Shown here: in pieces, positions 1 to 6,382 of the stretch
Position numbering within the stretch: position 1 is the first letter of the stretch
Layout: each line of letters opens with the position of its first letter
Assembly: GCA_002372015.1 (NCBI GenBank)
Contig: DFIA01000038.1
Span: 1 to 8,909, forward strand
Length of the DNA stretch: 8,909 nt
DNA from: Bacteroidales bacterium UBA3709
GTDB lineage: Bacteria; Bacteroidota; Bacteroidia; Bacteroidales; UBA932
Reading direction: 5' to 3'
The notes under the pieces: model-generated
Databases searched by the model: none
Seen by the model: the letters and a program-made list of their open reading frames with translations, nothing else
Told to the model about the DNA's origin: nothing
Translations under genes and position numbers: made by a program

Positions 1-281
1 CGCTGATTACAACCAACTGTGCTGTTTTGGGAGCTGCGCTCATAGTAGTTACAAAACAGTTTTCTTTTGGAGGCGAGCCTCACATGATGAACTTAGGAGA
101 AAGTGTTGTATATGCAATGAGCTTGGCAGTAGGCTTTGGGGTGGCTATAATATTATTTGCCGGCATGAGAGAACAGTTAGCACTCAGCAATGTGCCAAAG
201 GCATTTAGAGGAACGCCTATAGCTCTTATAACTGCAGGTTTGCTGGCTTTGGCTTTTATGGGCTTCCAGGGCATTGTTTAG
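1..281 (+). CDS. rnfA: RnfA, Rnf electron transport complex subunit A (3' part only)
   Basis: This is the C-terminal 92 residues of an integral membrane subunit of the Rnf (Rsx) complex, which couples electron transfer between ferredoxin and NAD to ion movement across the cytoplasmic membrane. The reading frame is already open at base 3 and the 5' end lies outside the window. The visible protein begins LITTNCAVLGAAL, the conserved RnfA/NqrE segment with its Cys in a membrane helix. It ends FRGTPIALITAGLLALAFMGF, matching the family C-terminus closely. At least two more hydrophobic helices lie between. NqrE of Na+-NQR is the related alternative, but the FRGTPIALITAG ending fits RnfA better. 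In Bacteroidota the operon usually runs rnfBCDGEA, so rnfA is expected to be last, which agrees with the unrelated gene that follows. An internal TTG at base 27 is not the real start. Confidence 0.9.
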   Translation, partial: LITTNCAVLGAALIVVTKQFSFGGEPHMMNLGESVVYAMSLAVGFGVAIILFAGMREQLALSNVPKAFRGTPIALITAGLLALAFMGFQGIV

Positions 282-305
282 TATAGGGTATTTGATTTTT
301 TTGTG

Positions 306-313
306 TATATTTG
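306..313 (+). promoter_or_regulatory. Candidate -7 promoter box for the secreted metalloprotease gene
   Basis: The octamer TATATTTG matches the Bacteroides -7 consensus TAnnTTTG exactly. It lies 35 bases before the ATG at 349, which would give a leader of about 29 nt. No TTTG box is visible at the usual 19-21 base distance upstream; TTTG at 291-294 is too close and TTTA at 277-280 is a little too far. The 67-base gap to rnfA makes a separate promoter plausible, but read-through from the rnf operon is also possible. Confidence 0.35.
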
Positions 314-348
314 GGTTGTTATACAAAACCTTAAAAACTAATACATAT

Positions 349-2994
349 ATGAGAATAGCAAAAGTGAGTCTGACTTCCCTAATGTCAGCCCTCTGCATTG
401 TTGTATTGCTGTGTCTTAGCACCACTGAAACATCGGCGCAGAGGAGAAACAGAGACAAAAAGAATGCTCCGCCTGCAGTTCAGGCTCCTAACGGCACTCC
501 CGGCCAGCAAGGCCAGGCTCCAAAGAAGAAGGGGCCGGAGTCTTTGGAAAAATTTGTTAAAAAAGATGCTAAGGTAATGCAGGGCCTTACCACAGTATAT
601 AATCAAGATGAAAAATGGTATATCAACATTAACGATTCTATAATTGGCAGAGATATTCAATTGGTTTCCAGAATATCCAAGAGTGCCGAGGGAGGCCGTA
701 GAGGCTTTAACGGATATGCCGGAGATATTGTAGGGGAAGCTATGGTGAGATTTACCAAAGGGCCAGGCAACAAAATCTTCCTACATCAAGTTCAACTCAG
801 AGAAAGGGCTACCGGAAGTATGAGCCAGAATGTACTCAATTCAAATATGGCGGCTATTGTAGCTGCTTTTGAGATTGCGGCTCAGAGCGAAGACAAGAAA
901 GATAATGTTGTAGATGTTACAAACTTCTTGCTAACAGAAAATTCGCTGTTGCATTTCAACAGATATAGCAAGCGTAATTTTTCTTTGCAGAATGTAATGA
1001 AAGATCGTTCTTATGTATCTGGTATTAAAACATTTCCTATTAATACAGAGTTTAAGACGGTTATTACTTACGGTAAAGAAAATGGGCAGAGTGCTACGTA
1101 CGAGTACAATGCTTCTATGGTATTGCTGCCTAAGAAACCTATGATGGGCCGTATAGTAGATCCGAGAGTAGGTTACTTTACTGTAAGATATACAGACTTT
1201 GATATGAATCCGCAAGGCGTGGAGAGAGTAAGCTTAGCAGCCCGTTGGAGACTGGAACCAAAACCAGAAGATCTGCAAAAGTATATGGGCGGAGAGTTAG
1301 TAGAACCACAGAAGCCGATAGTGATATACATAGACCCTACAACTCCAAAAGAGTGGGTTCCATATCTTATAGCCGGTGTAAATGATTGGCAAGTTGCATT
1401 TGAAAAAGCCGGCTTTAAGAATGCAATAATGGCAAAGGTAGCTCCTACTCCGGAGGAAGATCCTACATGGTCTTTAGACGATGCAACACATTCAGCCATT
1501 GTATATAAGCCGTCTGACGTGGCCAATGCCAGCGGTCCCCATGTATCAGACCCTCGAAGTGGAGAAATTATAGAAACTCACATAAACTGGTATCATAATG
1601 TGATGAATCTATTGCGCAATTGGTACTTTGTGCAGTGTTCTCCATCAGACCCTATAGCAAGAAATATGAAGCTTCCTACAGAAACTATGGGAGAACTCAT
1701 ACGCTTTGTATCTTCTCATGAGGTAGGTCATACTCTTGGCTTGCGTCATAATTTTGCCGGCAGTAATTGCCCTATATACACAGTTGATAATCTGAAGAAT
1801 GTAGAATTCTTGAAGAAATACGGTCATGCTTCTTCTATAATGGACTATGCCCGTTTTCTTTATCTGGCAGAGGAAAAAGACAACATTCCTCAGGAACTTC
1901 TTTTCCCTAACATAGGCCCTTACGACATGTGGGCTATAGAGTGGGGATATAGGTATTATCCTCAGTTCAAGACTCCTAAAGAGGAAAGCGAGTATTTGAA
2001 AAAGCTTGTTACGGAGAAGTTAAAAGAGCCTACCGGAATTTACAAGTTTGGAACAGAATCAGATCCTTCAGACCCACGCCACCAGAGCGAAGATCTTGGA
2101 GTAAACCACATGCTTAGTAATGAAATAGGAATAAATAACCTCAAGGTTATTATGAATAACATAGAGAAGTGGACAGCTACTCCAAATGAACCATATACAA
2201 ACCTCGGCGATATTTATGAGCAAGTAGTTTCTCAGTATAAGAGATATATTAACCACGTTGCCAAATATATTGGCGGTATCTACACAGAAGAGAAACTGGC
2301 AGAGGAGCCTGGCGACATTCGTACACATGTTCCAAAGGCAAAGCAGTTAGAAGCTCTGGCTTTCCTCAAAAAGCACTTCTTTACAACTCCTCAGTGGTTG
2401 CTTAAAGATGAGATTTTTAGGAAGACAAGAAAAGATAGGCTTACAATTATGGGCGGTATCTATAAAGGCACTTTGTCTAAACTCATAGATAACCGTGTGC
2501 TCGATAATATGTGTAAGGCAGAGGTAGTCAATGGCAAGAGTGCTTATACCATAGAGAACTATTTCAACGATATAAACGCTATAGTTTTTGCTCCAATACC
2601 ATCAGACCCACAGGAGGCAGCTTATAAGCGCTTGTTGCAGAAGATTTATGTTCAGACACTTTGTGATATGTACACAGGTAGCGGTAATGGAAACTCAACA
2701 GGAGGCATGATAGTTATTTATACTCCGGAAGAGAAAGGCAATTCTGATGTATCTTCTATGTTGCTCGGTCAGCTCGAAATGATTCAGAATAAGTTCAAGT
2801 CTTACTCTAACCTAACTTCCACTACGTTGAATGCCGCTCACTATCAGTTCTTGTATGAAAGGGTAAGGCGCGCCATCTCAGACCAGAGGCAGAAAGCTTC
2901 AACACCTTCCATAGGAAGTCCGTTCGGATTGTCTGACGAGCCGGGGATAGCTGAGGAAGAAGTGTTCGGCACCGTCTGTAGCTTGTGCCAATAG
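349..2994 (+). CDS. Secreted EcxA-like zinc-dependent metalloprotease (DUF5117/DUF5118/DUF4953 type)
   Basis: This 881-residue protein is probably a zinc endopeptidase that acts outside the cytoplasm. The N-terminus has a charged start (MRIAK) and a hydrophobic stretch to about residue 25, ending near TETSAQ, so it is a signal peptide. A low-complexity Pro/Gln/Lys linker follows (about 35-65). The DUF5118-like (about 68-115) and DUF5117-like (about 120-310) regions come next. The catalytic part carries HEVGHTLGLRH, with zinc ligands H457, H461 and H467 and catalytic E458. A Met-turn SIMDY (M498) follows 31 residues after the third His, so this is a metzincin. The C-terminal third is helical and resembles DUF4953. 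The frame stays open back to a TTG at 274, but ATG 349 is chosen because the signal peptide then starts at residue 1 and rnfA is not overlapped. Domain edges and family come from recalled resemblance. Substrate unknown. Confidence 0.88.
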   Translation: MRIAKVSLTSLMSALCIVVLLCLSTTETSAQRRNRDKKNAPPAVQAPNGTPGQQGQAPKKKGPESLEKFVKKDAKVMQGLTTVYNQDEKWYININDSIIGRDIQLVSRISKSAEGGRRGFNGYAGDIVGEAMVRFTKGPGNKIFLHQVQLRERATGSMSQNVLNSNMAAIVAAFEIAAQSEDKKDNVVDVTNFLLTENSLLHFNRYSKRNFSLQNVMKDRSYVSGIKTFPINTEFKTVITYGKENGQSATYEYNASMVLLPKKPMMGRIVDPRVGYFTVRYTDFDMNPQGVERVSLAARWRLEPKPEDLQKYMGGELVEPQKPIVIYIDPTTPKEWVPYLIAGVNDWQVAFEKAGFKNAIMAKVAPTPEEDPTWSLDDATHSAIVYKPSDVANASGPHVSDPRSGEIIETHINWYHNVMNLLRNWYFVQCSPSDPIARNMKLPTETMGELIRFVSSHEVGHTLGLRHNFAGSNCPIYTVDNLKNVEFLKKYGHASSIMDYARFLYLAEEKDNIPQELLFPNIGPYDMWAIEWGYRYYPQFKTPKEESEYLKKLVTEKLKEPTGIYKFGTESDPSDPRHQSEDLGVNHMLSNEIGINNLKVIMNNIEKWTATPNEPYTNLGDIYEQVVSQYKRYINHVAKYIGGIYTEEKLAEEPGDIRTHVPKAKQLEALAFLKKHFFTTPQWLLKDEIFRKTRKDRLTIMGGIYKGTLSKLIDNRVLDNMCKAEVVNGKSAYTIENYFNDINAIVFAPIPSDPQEAAYKRLLQKIYVQTLCDMYTGSGNGNSTGGMIVIYTPEEKGNSDVSSMLLGQLEMIQNKFKSYSNLTSTTLNAAHYQFLYERVRRAISDQRQKASTPSIGSPFGLSDEPGIAEEEVFGTVCSLCQ

Positions 2995-3026
2995 AATATC
3001 TTGACTGTATATTTTATTTTTGACCA

Positions 3027-3165
3027 GTGAGGCTGACTCCAGCTGTAGGCCACGAACCGTTGTTATGGGTATTTCGGTGGTAAATATAACTACTGGTTGG
3101 CAGTCTATAGGAATGGCAGTGCGTTCTATAGAAGAAGATTAGGGCAGCATCAATCAGTGAACAAA
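3027..3165 (+). pseudogene. Possible decayed FISUMP-like (Fibrobacter succinogenes major paralogous domain) C-terminal fragment
   Basis: Two short frames that follow each other read like pieces of the Gly/Tyr/Ser-rich FISUMP domain common in Bacteroidales surface proteins. From 3027 one frame gives RLTPAVGHE, similar to the family's LPAAGYR element, and stops at 3081-3083. From 3049 the next frame gives CYGYFGGKYNYWLAVYRNGS and then a Ser-Val near the end, similar to the GYYWSS...NG and SVR elements. No usable start codon opens the second frame, and one frameshift would be needed to join the two. The similarity is from memory and short, so this may be chance in a non-coding gap. Confidence 0.2.
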
Positions 3166-3210
3166 AAGGGGGCGACCAAAAAGTATTTTGGCCGCCCATC
3201 TTTTCTTTTT
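3163..3210. terminator. Bidirectional intrinsic terminator between convergent genes
   Basis: Arms 3170-3181 (GGGCGACCAAAA) and 3186-3197 (TTTTGGCCGCCC) form a 12-position stem with one A/C mismatch around an AGTA loop. On the minus transcript the mismatch becomes a G-U pair, and TTTTT follows two bases after the stem (complement of 3163-3167). This suits termination of the minus-strand peptidase gene that ends at 3305. On the plus strand TTTTCTTTTT at 3201-3210 follows and could stop transcripts from the protease gene ending at 2994. The hairpin sits inside repeat copy B. Confidence 0.7.
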
Positions 3211-3213
3211 CAC
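3168..3213 (-). repeat. Dispersed hairpin repeat, copy B (inverted relative to 8701-8746)
   Basis: Read on the minus strand, these 46 bases match 8701-8746 with one substitution and one single-base indel. The shared unit begins GTGAAAAAGAAAAGA and continues through GGCGGCCAAAATAC and TTTTTGGTC to a GCCCC end. The match therefore covers both the hairpin and its A-rich flank, which is more than two independent terminators would share. Outside these bounds the two loci do not resemble each other. Confidence 0.8.
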
Positions 3214-3244
3214 ACCTCTATGGGTATTACGGCCTATCTGGCCG

Positions 3245-3263
3245 GCTGCTAAAGCAGCTTTTT
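3245..3263 (+). terminator. Compact intrinsic terminator (plus strand)
   Basis: A perfect five-base-pair stem GCTGC / GCAGC (3245-3249 and 3254-3258) with a TAAA loop is followed directly by TTTTT (3259-3263). A second small GC stem, CGGCC-TATCT-GGCCG (3230-3244), abuts it. It would stop plus-strand transcripts that pass the first hairpin and protect the oppositely oriented peptidase gene from read-through. There is no T-run on the minus side. Confidence 0.65.
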
Positions 3264-3304
3264 AGTCGTCCTCTCCTTTTATGCTATAGACCTTTCGTTT
3301 TAAT

Positions 3305-4186
3305 TTACAGTTGGCTGTAAGAGATGCTGTAAGTATCGCCGTAACGGAGATCGCCTGTTTGGAGCCCGAGTTTAAGCCATCTTTCTCTCTGTGCACTGGT
3401 TCCGTGAGTAAAGGCATCTGGAACTATCCTGCCCTGTGATTTTTTCTGTAGGTAATCGTCGCCAATAACCTTTGAGCAGTTGATAGCGTTGAGAATATCT
3501 TGCTGATCTATGGAATTAAACATTTTATCCTCATGGTGGCCCCATACTCCGGCATAGAAGTCTGCCTGAAGTTCGAGCCTAACACTCCAGTTGTTGGCTG
3601 TTGTTTTATCTGAAGTTTGCATCTTCTGATGCACCTTTCCAAGAGTACCGAGCAGATTTTCAACATGGTGGCCTACCTCGTGAGCAATTACGTATGCGTA
3701 TGCAAACTCGCCGTCTGCCCCAAGTTGTTGCTTCATCTGAGAGAAGAAAGAAAGATCTATGTATAACGATTTATCTGCGGAACAGTAAAACGGACCTACT
3801 GCACTTGAAGCGCCACCGCACCCTGTCTGAACAGCATTGGTAAAAAGCACCATCTTAGGGGGTTCGTATTCGGCTCCAATCTGTTCTCTGAAAATTTTAC
3901 TCCAAACATCTTCTGTGCTTGCAAGTATCTGCTTGGAGAATTCTGCCAACGCCTCCTCCTCTGCAGTAGGCTGGTAGTCTTGTGCTACTTCTGTTCCGCC
4001 TCCGGTAAGCAGCCCTCCGTTATTGGCTCCAACCTCTTGAAGTACAGCCAACGGATTGCCACCCATAATCCATGTAATGAGGCCTATTATTAAGATACCG
4101 CCTAAGCCCAAACCGGCAGCTCTTCCACCAGACATACCTCTGCGGTCTTCCACATTAGTGCTGGTTCTTCTTCCGTGCATTCTCAT
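3305..4186 (-). CDS. ypfJ: YpfJ-family neutral zinc metallopeptidase, membrane anchored
   Basis: This 293-residue protein belongs to the putative neutral zinc metallopeptidase family (Zn_peptidase, YpfJ/KPN_02809). A short Arg-rich N-terminus with a GMSGGRAAGLGLGG segment leads into one membrane helix (about 24-41). A flexible Gly-rich and acidic linker follows (about 52-80). The peptidase domain carries AHEVGHHVE, with zinc ligands H169 and H173 and catalytic E170. E205 in LELQADFYAG is the likely third ligand, and the RLELQADFYAGVW block is characteristic of the family. C123 and C135 flank GASSAVGPFY and could form a disulfide. The length is normal. The most likely topology is N-in, with the enzyme on the far side of the inner membrane. 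The physiological substrate is not established. A second Met at residue 3 is an equally possible start. The gene lies 73 bases downstream of the methyltransferase gene on the same strand and may have its own promoter. Confidence 0.9.
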   Translation of the reverse strand: MRMHGRRTSTNVEDRRGMSGGRAAGLGLGGILIIGLITWIMGGNPLAVLQEVGANNGGLLTGGGTEVAQDYQPTAEEEALAEFSKQILASTEDVWSKIFREQIGAEYEPPKMVLFTNAVQTGCGGASSAVGPFYCSADKSLYIDLSFFSQMKQQLGADGEFAYAYVIAHEVGHHVENLLGTLGKVHQKMQTSDKTTANNWSVRLELQADFYAGVWGHHEDKMFNSIDQQDILNAINCSKVIGDDYLQKKSQGRIVPDAFTHGTSAQRERWLKLGLQTGDLRYGDTYSISYSQL

Positions 4187-4227
4187 AGTAGTATGCTTTT
4201 AAATTAAATAGTAGTGTGCCTTTAAAT
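4187..4227 (-). repeat. Direct repeat in the ypfJ leader, abutting the start codon
   Basis: Two 18-base copies at 4187-4204 and 4210-4227 agree at 16 positions and are separated by 5 bases (period 23). On the minus strand the copies read ATTTAAAGGCACACTACT and ATTTAAAAGCATACTACT, and the second ends exactly where ATG begins. The first is followed by ATTTA rather than ATG, so the likeness extends two bases into the start codon. This may be a duplication of the ribosome-binding region or a pair of operator half-sites about two helical turns apart. Confidence 0.75.
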
Positions 4228-4242
4228 ACAAAATCCAAACTA

Positions 4243-4250
4243 CAAATATA
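4243..4250 (-). promoter_or_regulatory. Candidate -7 promoter box for ypfJ
   Basis: Read on the minus strand this is TATATTTG, an exact match to TAnnTTTG. It lies in the 73-base gap between the methyltransferase stop and the ypfJ start, and would give a leader of about 50 nt that contains both copies of the direct repeat. No clear TTTG -33 box is seen upstream, so the call rests on one element and its position. Confidence 0.4.
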
Positions 4251-4259
4251 GGAATCTGT

Positions 4260-4799
4260 TCAGACCTTTCCGAATTTTTTTAGAAACTCCCAAAGCACAA
4301 CCCCTATACATACCGATACATTTATAGAGTGCTTGGTGCCAAACTGAGGAATGTCTATACTTGCATGGCTGAGATCTACCACCTGTTGCTGCACACCATG
4401 CACTTCGTTGCCAAAAATCAGCGCATACTTTTCTTTTGGTGAAACCTGAAAACTTGACAGAGGTATGGAGTTTTCGGTTTGCTCTATGCTCAATATATTA
4501 TAACCCTGCTCTTTTAACTTTATAACAACATCTTCTGTGTTCTGATAGTGCTCCCATTCTACAGAAAATTCTGCTCCCAAGGCCGATTTGTGGATTTCTG
4601 CCGAGGGAGGTGTGGCACTAATGCCGCAGAGTATAACTTTTTCTGCAATAAAGGCATCGCAGGAGCGGAAAACCGAGCCTATGTTAAATTGGCTGCGTAC
4701 ATTGTCTAATATAACTATCAATGGCAGTTTTTCAGTTTTGCGGAACTCCCCGATGGAAGATCTGCCCAATTCGCTGTTCAGAAGTTTACGGTTGCTCAT
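4260..4799 (-). CDS. SpoU/TrmH-family RNA 2'-O-methyltransferase (short form)
   Basis: This 179-residue protein is predicted to move a methyl group from S-adenosylmethionine to a ribose 2'-OH in tRNA or rRNA. It has the SPOUT knot motifs. Motif 1 is NVRSQFNIGSVFR, with N39 and catalytic R45. Motif 2 is ALIFGNEVHGV (N131, E132). Motif 3 is IPQFGTKHSINVSV (S158, N160). There is no N-terminal L30e-like RNA-binding domain, so this is the minimal form common in Bacteroidota. The exact target nucleotide cannot be read from sequence. An in-frame ATG at 4856 would add 19 residues. The start at 4799 (MSNRKLLNSEL) is preferred because family members I recall begin there, and because the 19-residue extension overlaps the promoter boxes at 4854-4861. 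It is transcribed divergently from glyA. Confidence 0.88.
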   Translation of the reverse strand: MSNRKLLNSELGRSSIGEFRKTEKLPLIVILDNVRSQFNIGSVFRSCDAFIAEKVILCGISATPPSAEIHKSALGAEFSVEWEHYQNTEDVVIKLKEQGYNILSIEQTENSIPLSSFQVSPKEKYALIFGNEVHGVQQQVVDLSHASIDIPQFGTKHSINVSVCIGVVLWEFLKKFGKV

Positions 4800-4850
4800 C
4801 CTCTTGGATGTTACGTTTTTAAAATAATTCAATATATATTTCCGTTCTAC

Positions 4851-4900
4851 TTTCAAAGATAAGAATTAATTTTGCTATATTTGCCGGCCTTATAAATTTG
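4851..4900 (+). promoter_or_regulatory. Candidate glyA promoter region with two possible -7 boxes
   Basis: Two Bacteroides-type arrangements are visible. The better one has TTTG at 4871-4874, an 18-base spacer and TAAATTTG at 4893-4900. The other has TTTC at 4851-4854, a 21-base spacer and TATATTTG at 4876-4883. Leaders would be roughly 46 or 62 nt. Both -7 octamers match TAnnTTTG exactly. The region is shared with the divergent methyltransferase promoter. Confidence 0.5.
4854..4861 (-). promoter_or_regulatory. Candidate -7 promoter box for the RNA methyltransferase gene
   Basis: On the minus strand this reads TATCTTTG, an exact TAnnTTTG match. Transcription would begin near 4848, giving a leader of about 48 nt before the ATG at 4799. 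That supports 4799 over 4856 as the start. No good TTTG -33 box is visible. The site touches the possible -33 element of the upstream glyA promoter. Confidence 0.45.
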
Positions 4901-4902
4901 TG

Positions 4903-4928
4903 ATGCCGAAAGGCGTTATTTGTTTTTT
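4903..4928 (+). promoter_or_regulatory. Small GNRA-loop hairpin with T-rich tail in the glyA leader
   Basis: ATGCC-GAAA-GGCGT (4903-4916) folds as a five-pair stem, one of them G-U, with a GAAA tetraloop. It is followed by a T-rich run at 4919-4928. The shape resembles a weak attenuator, but the stem is short. If transcription starts at about 4907 the stem would be cut, so it matters only for the upstream start site. Confidence 0.2.
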
Positions 4929-4952
4929 GATAATTAAAACGATTTATAAAAT

Positions 4953-6233
4953 ATGAAACAAGATCTCGAAATATCCGAACTTATTAAAAGAGAGGAAAAC
5001 CGTCAGTCCAGAGGAGTAGAGTTGATAGCTTCTGAAAACTTTGTAAGCAACCAGGTACTTGCCGCCCTTGGAAGCGTTTGTACTAACAAGTATGCCGAGG
5101 GCTATCCGGGGCATAGGTATTATGGCGGATGCCAAGAAGTAGATAAAATTGAGCAGGTGGCAATAGACCGTATTTGCAAGCTTTTTGATGCTGAATATGC
5201 AAATGTGCAGCCTCACTCAGGGGCTCAGGCAAATATGGCGGTAATGATGGCTTGTATAAATCCGGGCGAAACCTTTATGGGTCTTAATCTGGATATGGGC
5301 GGCCATCTTACTCATGGCTCTCCGGTGAATGTGTCTGGTAAGATGTACAATGCCGTAGCTTATGGTCTTAATAAAGAAACAGGCCTTATAGACTACGAAG
5401 ATATGGAGAAAAAGGCTCTGGAACACAAGCCAAAGCTTATAATAGGTGGTGCGAGTGCTTATTCCAGAGAGTGGGATTGGGAAAGAATGCGTGCCATAGC
5501 AGACAAAGTAGGTGCTATTTTGTGGGTAGATATGGCACATCCTGCAGGGCTTATTGCAAAAGGATTATTGAAGAACCCTGTAAAATACGCCCATATAGTA
5601 ACTTCCACTACTCATAAAACTCTTAGAGGCCCTCGCGGAGGCATCATATTGGTGGGTAAAGACTTTGAAAACCCATGGGGACAGAAGACCCCTAAGGGAG
5701 AAATCAAGAAGATGAGTGCCATACTTAACTCTTCTGTATTCCCTGGTATTCAGGGCGGTCCGTTGGAGCATTGTATAGCTGCCAAGGCTGTGGCATTCTT
5801 TGAGGCTCTGCAGCCTGAGTTCAAGACTTATGTAGAGCAGGTACACAAGAATGCAGTAGTAATGGCAGAAGAATTTATGGCCAGAGGCTATAAAGTAGTG
5901 AGTGGCGGAACAGATAATCACATGATGCTTATAGACCTTAGAACCAAATTCCCAGATCTTACCGGAAAGGTGGTAGAAAATACTTTGGTACAGGCAGATA
6001 TAACCGTAAACAAGAATATGGTTCCGTTTGATACACGCTCTCCTTTTCAGACATCAGGTATAAGAGTTGGTACTCCGGCTATAACTACACGAGGCCTTAA
6101 AGAGAACGATATCAAGCATATAGTAGATTTGATAGATAAGATACTCAACAACATTACAAACGAAAATGTGCTTACAGATGTACGCCACCAAGTAGAACAG
6201 CTTATGGTTGGGCGTCCTCTGAATATATGGTAG
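4953..6233 (+). CDS. glyA: Serine hydroxymethyltransferase
   Basis: This 426-residue cytoplasmic PLP enzyme converts serine and tetrahydrofolate to glycine and 5,10-methylene-tetrahydrofolate, the main one-carbon source for purine, thymidylate and methionine synthesis. The family landmarks are all present: ELIASENFVS (about 23-32), YAEGYPGHRYYGG (47-59), the HLTHGSPVN loop (about 118-126), the PLP-supporting WVDMAHPAGL (D193, H196), the Schiff-base lysine K222 in TSTTHKTLRGPRGG, and the substrate-carboxylate arginine R371 in SGIRVGTPA. The length is normal and nothing is missing. The ATG at 4953 is the obvious start because the protein begins directly with the usual short N-terminal helix. 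It is divergent from the RNA methyltransferase gene and is followed on the same strand by pnp after 149 bases. Confidence 0.97.
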   Translation: MKQDLEISELIKREENRQSRGVELIASENFVSNQVLAALGSVCTNKYAEGYPGHRYYGGCQEVDKIEQVAIDRICKLFDAEYANVQPHSGAQANMAVMMACINPGETFMGLNLDMGGHLTHGSPVNVSGKMYNAVAYGLNKETGLIDYEDMEKKALEHKPKLIIGGASAYSREWDWERMRAIADKVGAILWVDMAHPAGLIAKGLLKNPVKYAHIVTSTTHKTLRGPRGGIILVGKDFENPWGQKTPKGEIKKMSAILNSSVFPGIQGGPLEHCIAAKAVAFFEALQPEFKTYVEQVHKNAVVMAEEFMARGYKVVSGGTDNHMMLIDLRTKFPDLTGKVVENTLVQADITVNKNMVPFDTRSPFQTSGIRVGTPAITTRGLKENDIKHIVDLIDKILNNITNENVLTDVRHQVEQLMVGRPLNIW

Positions 6234-6250
6234 TGTTGTATTCTGCAGCA

Positions 6251-6286
6251 AAAGTTGCAGAGAAAGTTGCAGCGAAAAGCTGCGTG
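6251..6286 (+). repeat. Short 12-base tandem repeat in the glyA-pnp spacer
   Basis: AAAGTTGCAGAG (6251-6262) and AAAGTTGCAGCG (6263-6274) differ at one base, and AAAAGCTGCGTG (6275-6286) is a degenerate third unit. The second and third units can pair as GCAGC-GAAAA-GCTGC (6269-6283), a perfect five-base-pair hairpin. The third unit lies within the first copy of the longer direct repeat. Confidence 0.6.
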
Positions 6287-6371
6287 AAAACGACCCTTTT
6301 CGATAAGCCAAATGAGCAAAAACAAGCTGGCTTGGGTTTGCCATGGCGAGAAAAGCTGCGTGAAAACGACC
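6274..6371 (+). repeat. Direct-repeat-bounded element with central hairpin, pnp leader
   Basis: A perfect 22-base direct repeat (starts GAAAAGCTGCG, ends GAAAACGACC) occurs at 6274-6295 and 6350-6371. Between the copies lies a hairpin with arms GCAAAAACAAG (6316-6326) and CTTGGGTTTGC (6331-6341), nine of eleven positions paired, and a CTGG loop; GCCA 6307-6310 and TGGC 6344-6347 can add an outer stem. The copies are 76 bases apart, which is not a multiple of three. In the open frame they therefore encode different peptides (KSCVKTT and EKLREND), so the repeat is kept at the nucleic-acid level and not as protein. It ends 11 bases before the pnp start. Confidence 0.8.
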
Positions 6372-6382
6372 ATTTAGATGTT

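Noticed and set aside
274..348. N-terminal extension of the metalloprotease from a TTG at 274
   Set aside because: It overlaps the end of rnfA and places a second hydrophobic stretch before a clear signal peptide that starts at ATG 349.
2995..3304. tRNA or other structured RNA gene in the convergent gap
   Set aside because: No cloverleaf or T-loop motif is visible; the hairpins present are explained as terminators.
3601..3843. 80-residue plus-strand open frame inside the YpfJ-type gene
   Set aside because: It is antisense to a conserved peptidase gene, has no recognisable motif and is explained as a shadow frame.
4800..4856. 19-residue N-terminal extension of the RNA methyltransferase
   Set aside because: Family members as recalled begin near MSNRKLL, and the extension would lie on or upstream of the predicted transcription start.
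4862..4952. Glycine or tetrahydrofolate riboswitch upstream of glyA
   Set aside because: The leader is under about 65 nt and shows only one small hairpin, too short for either aptamer.
6274..6371. CRISPR array
   Set aside because: There are only two repeat copies, no further spacers and no cas genes, and the intervening 54 bases fold on themselves.
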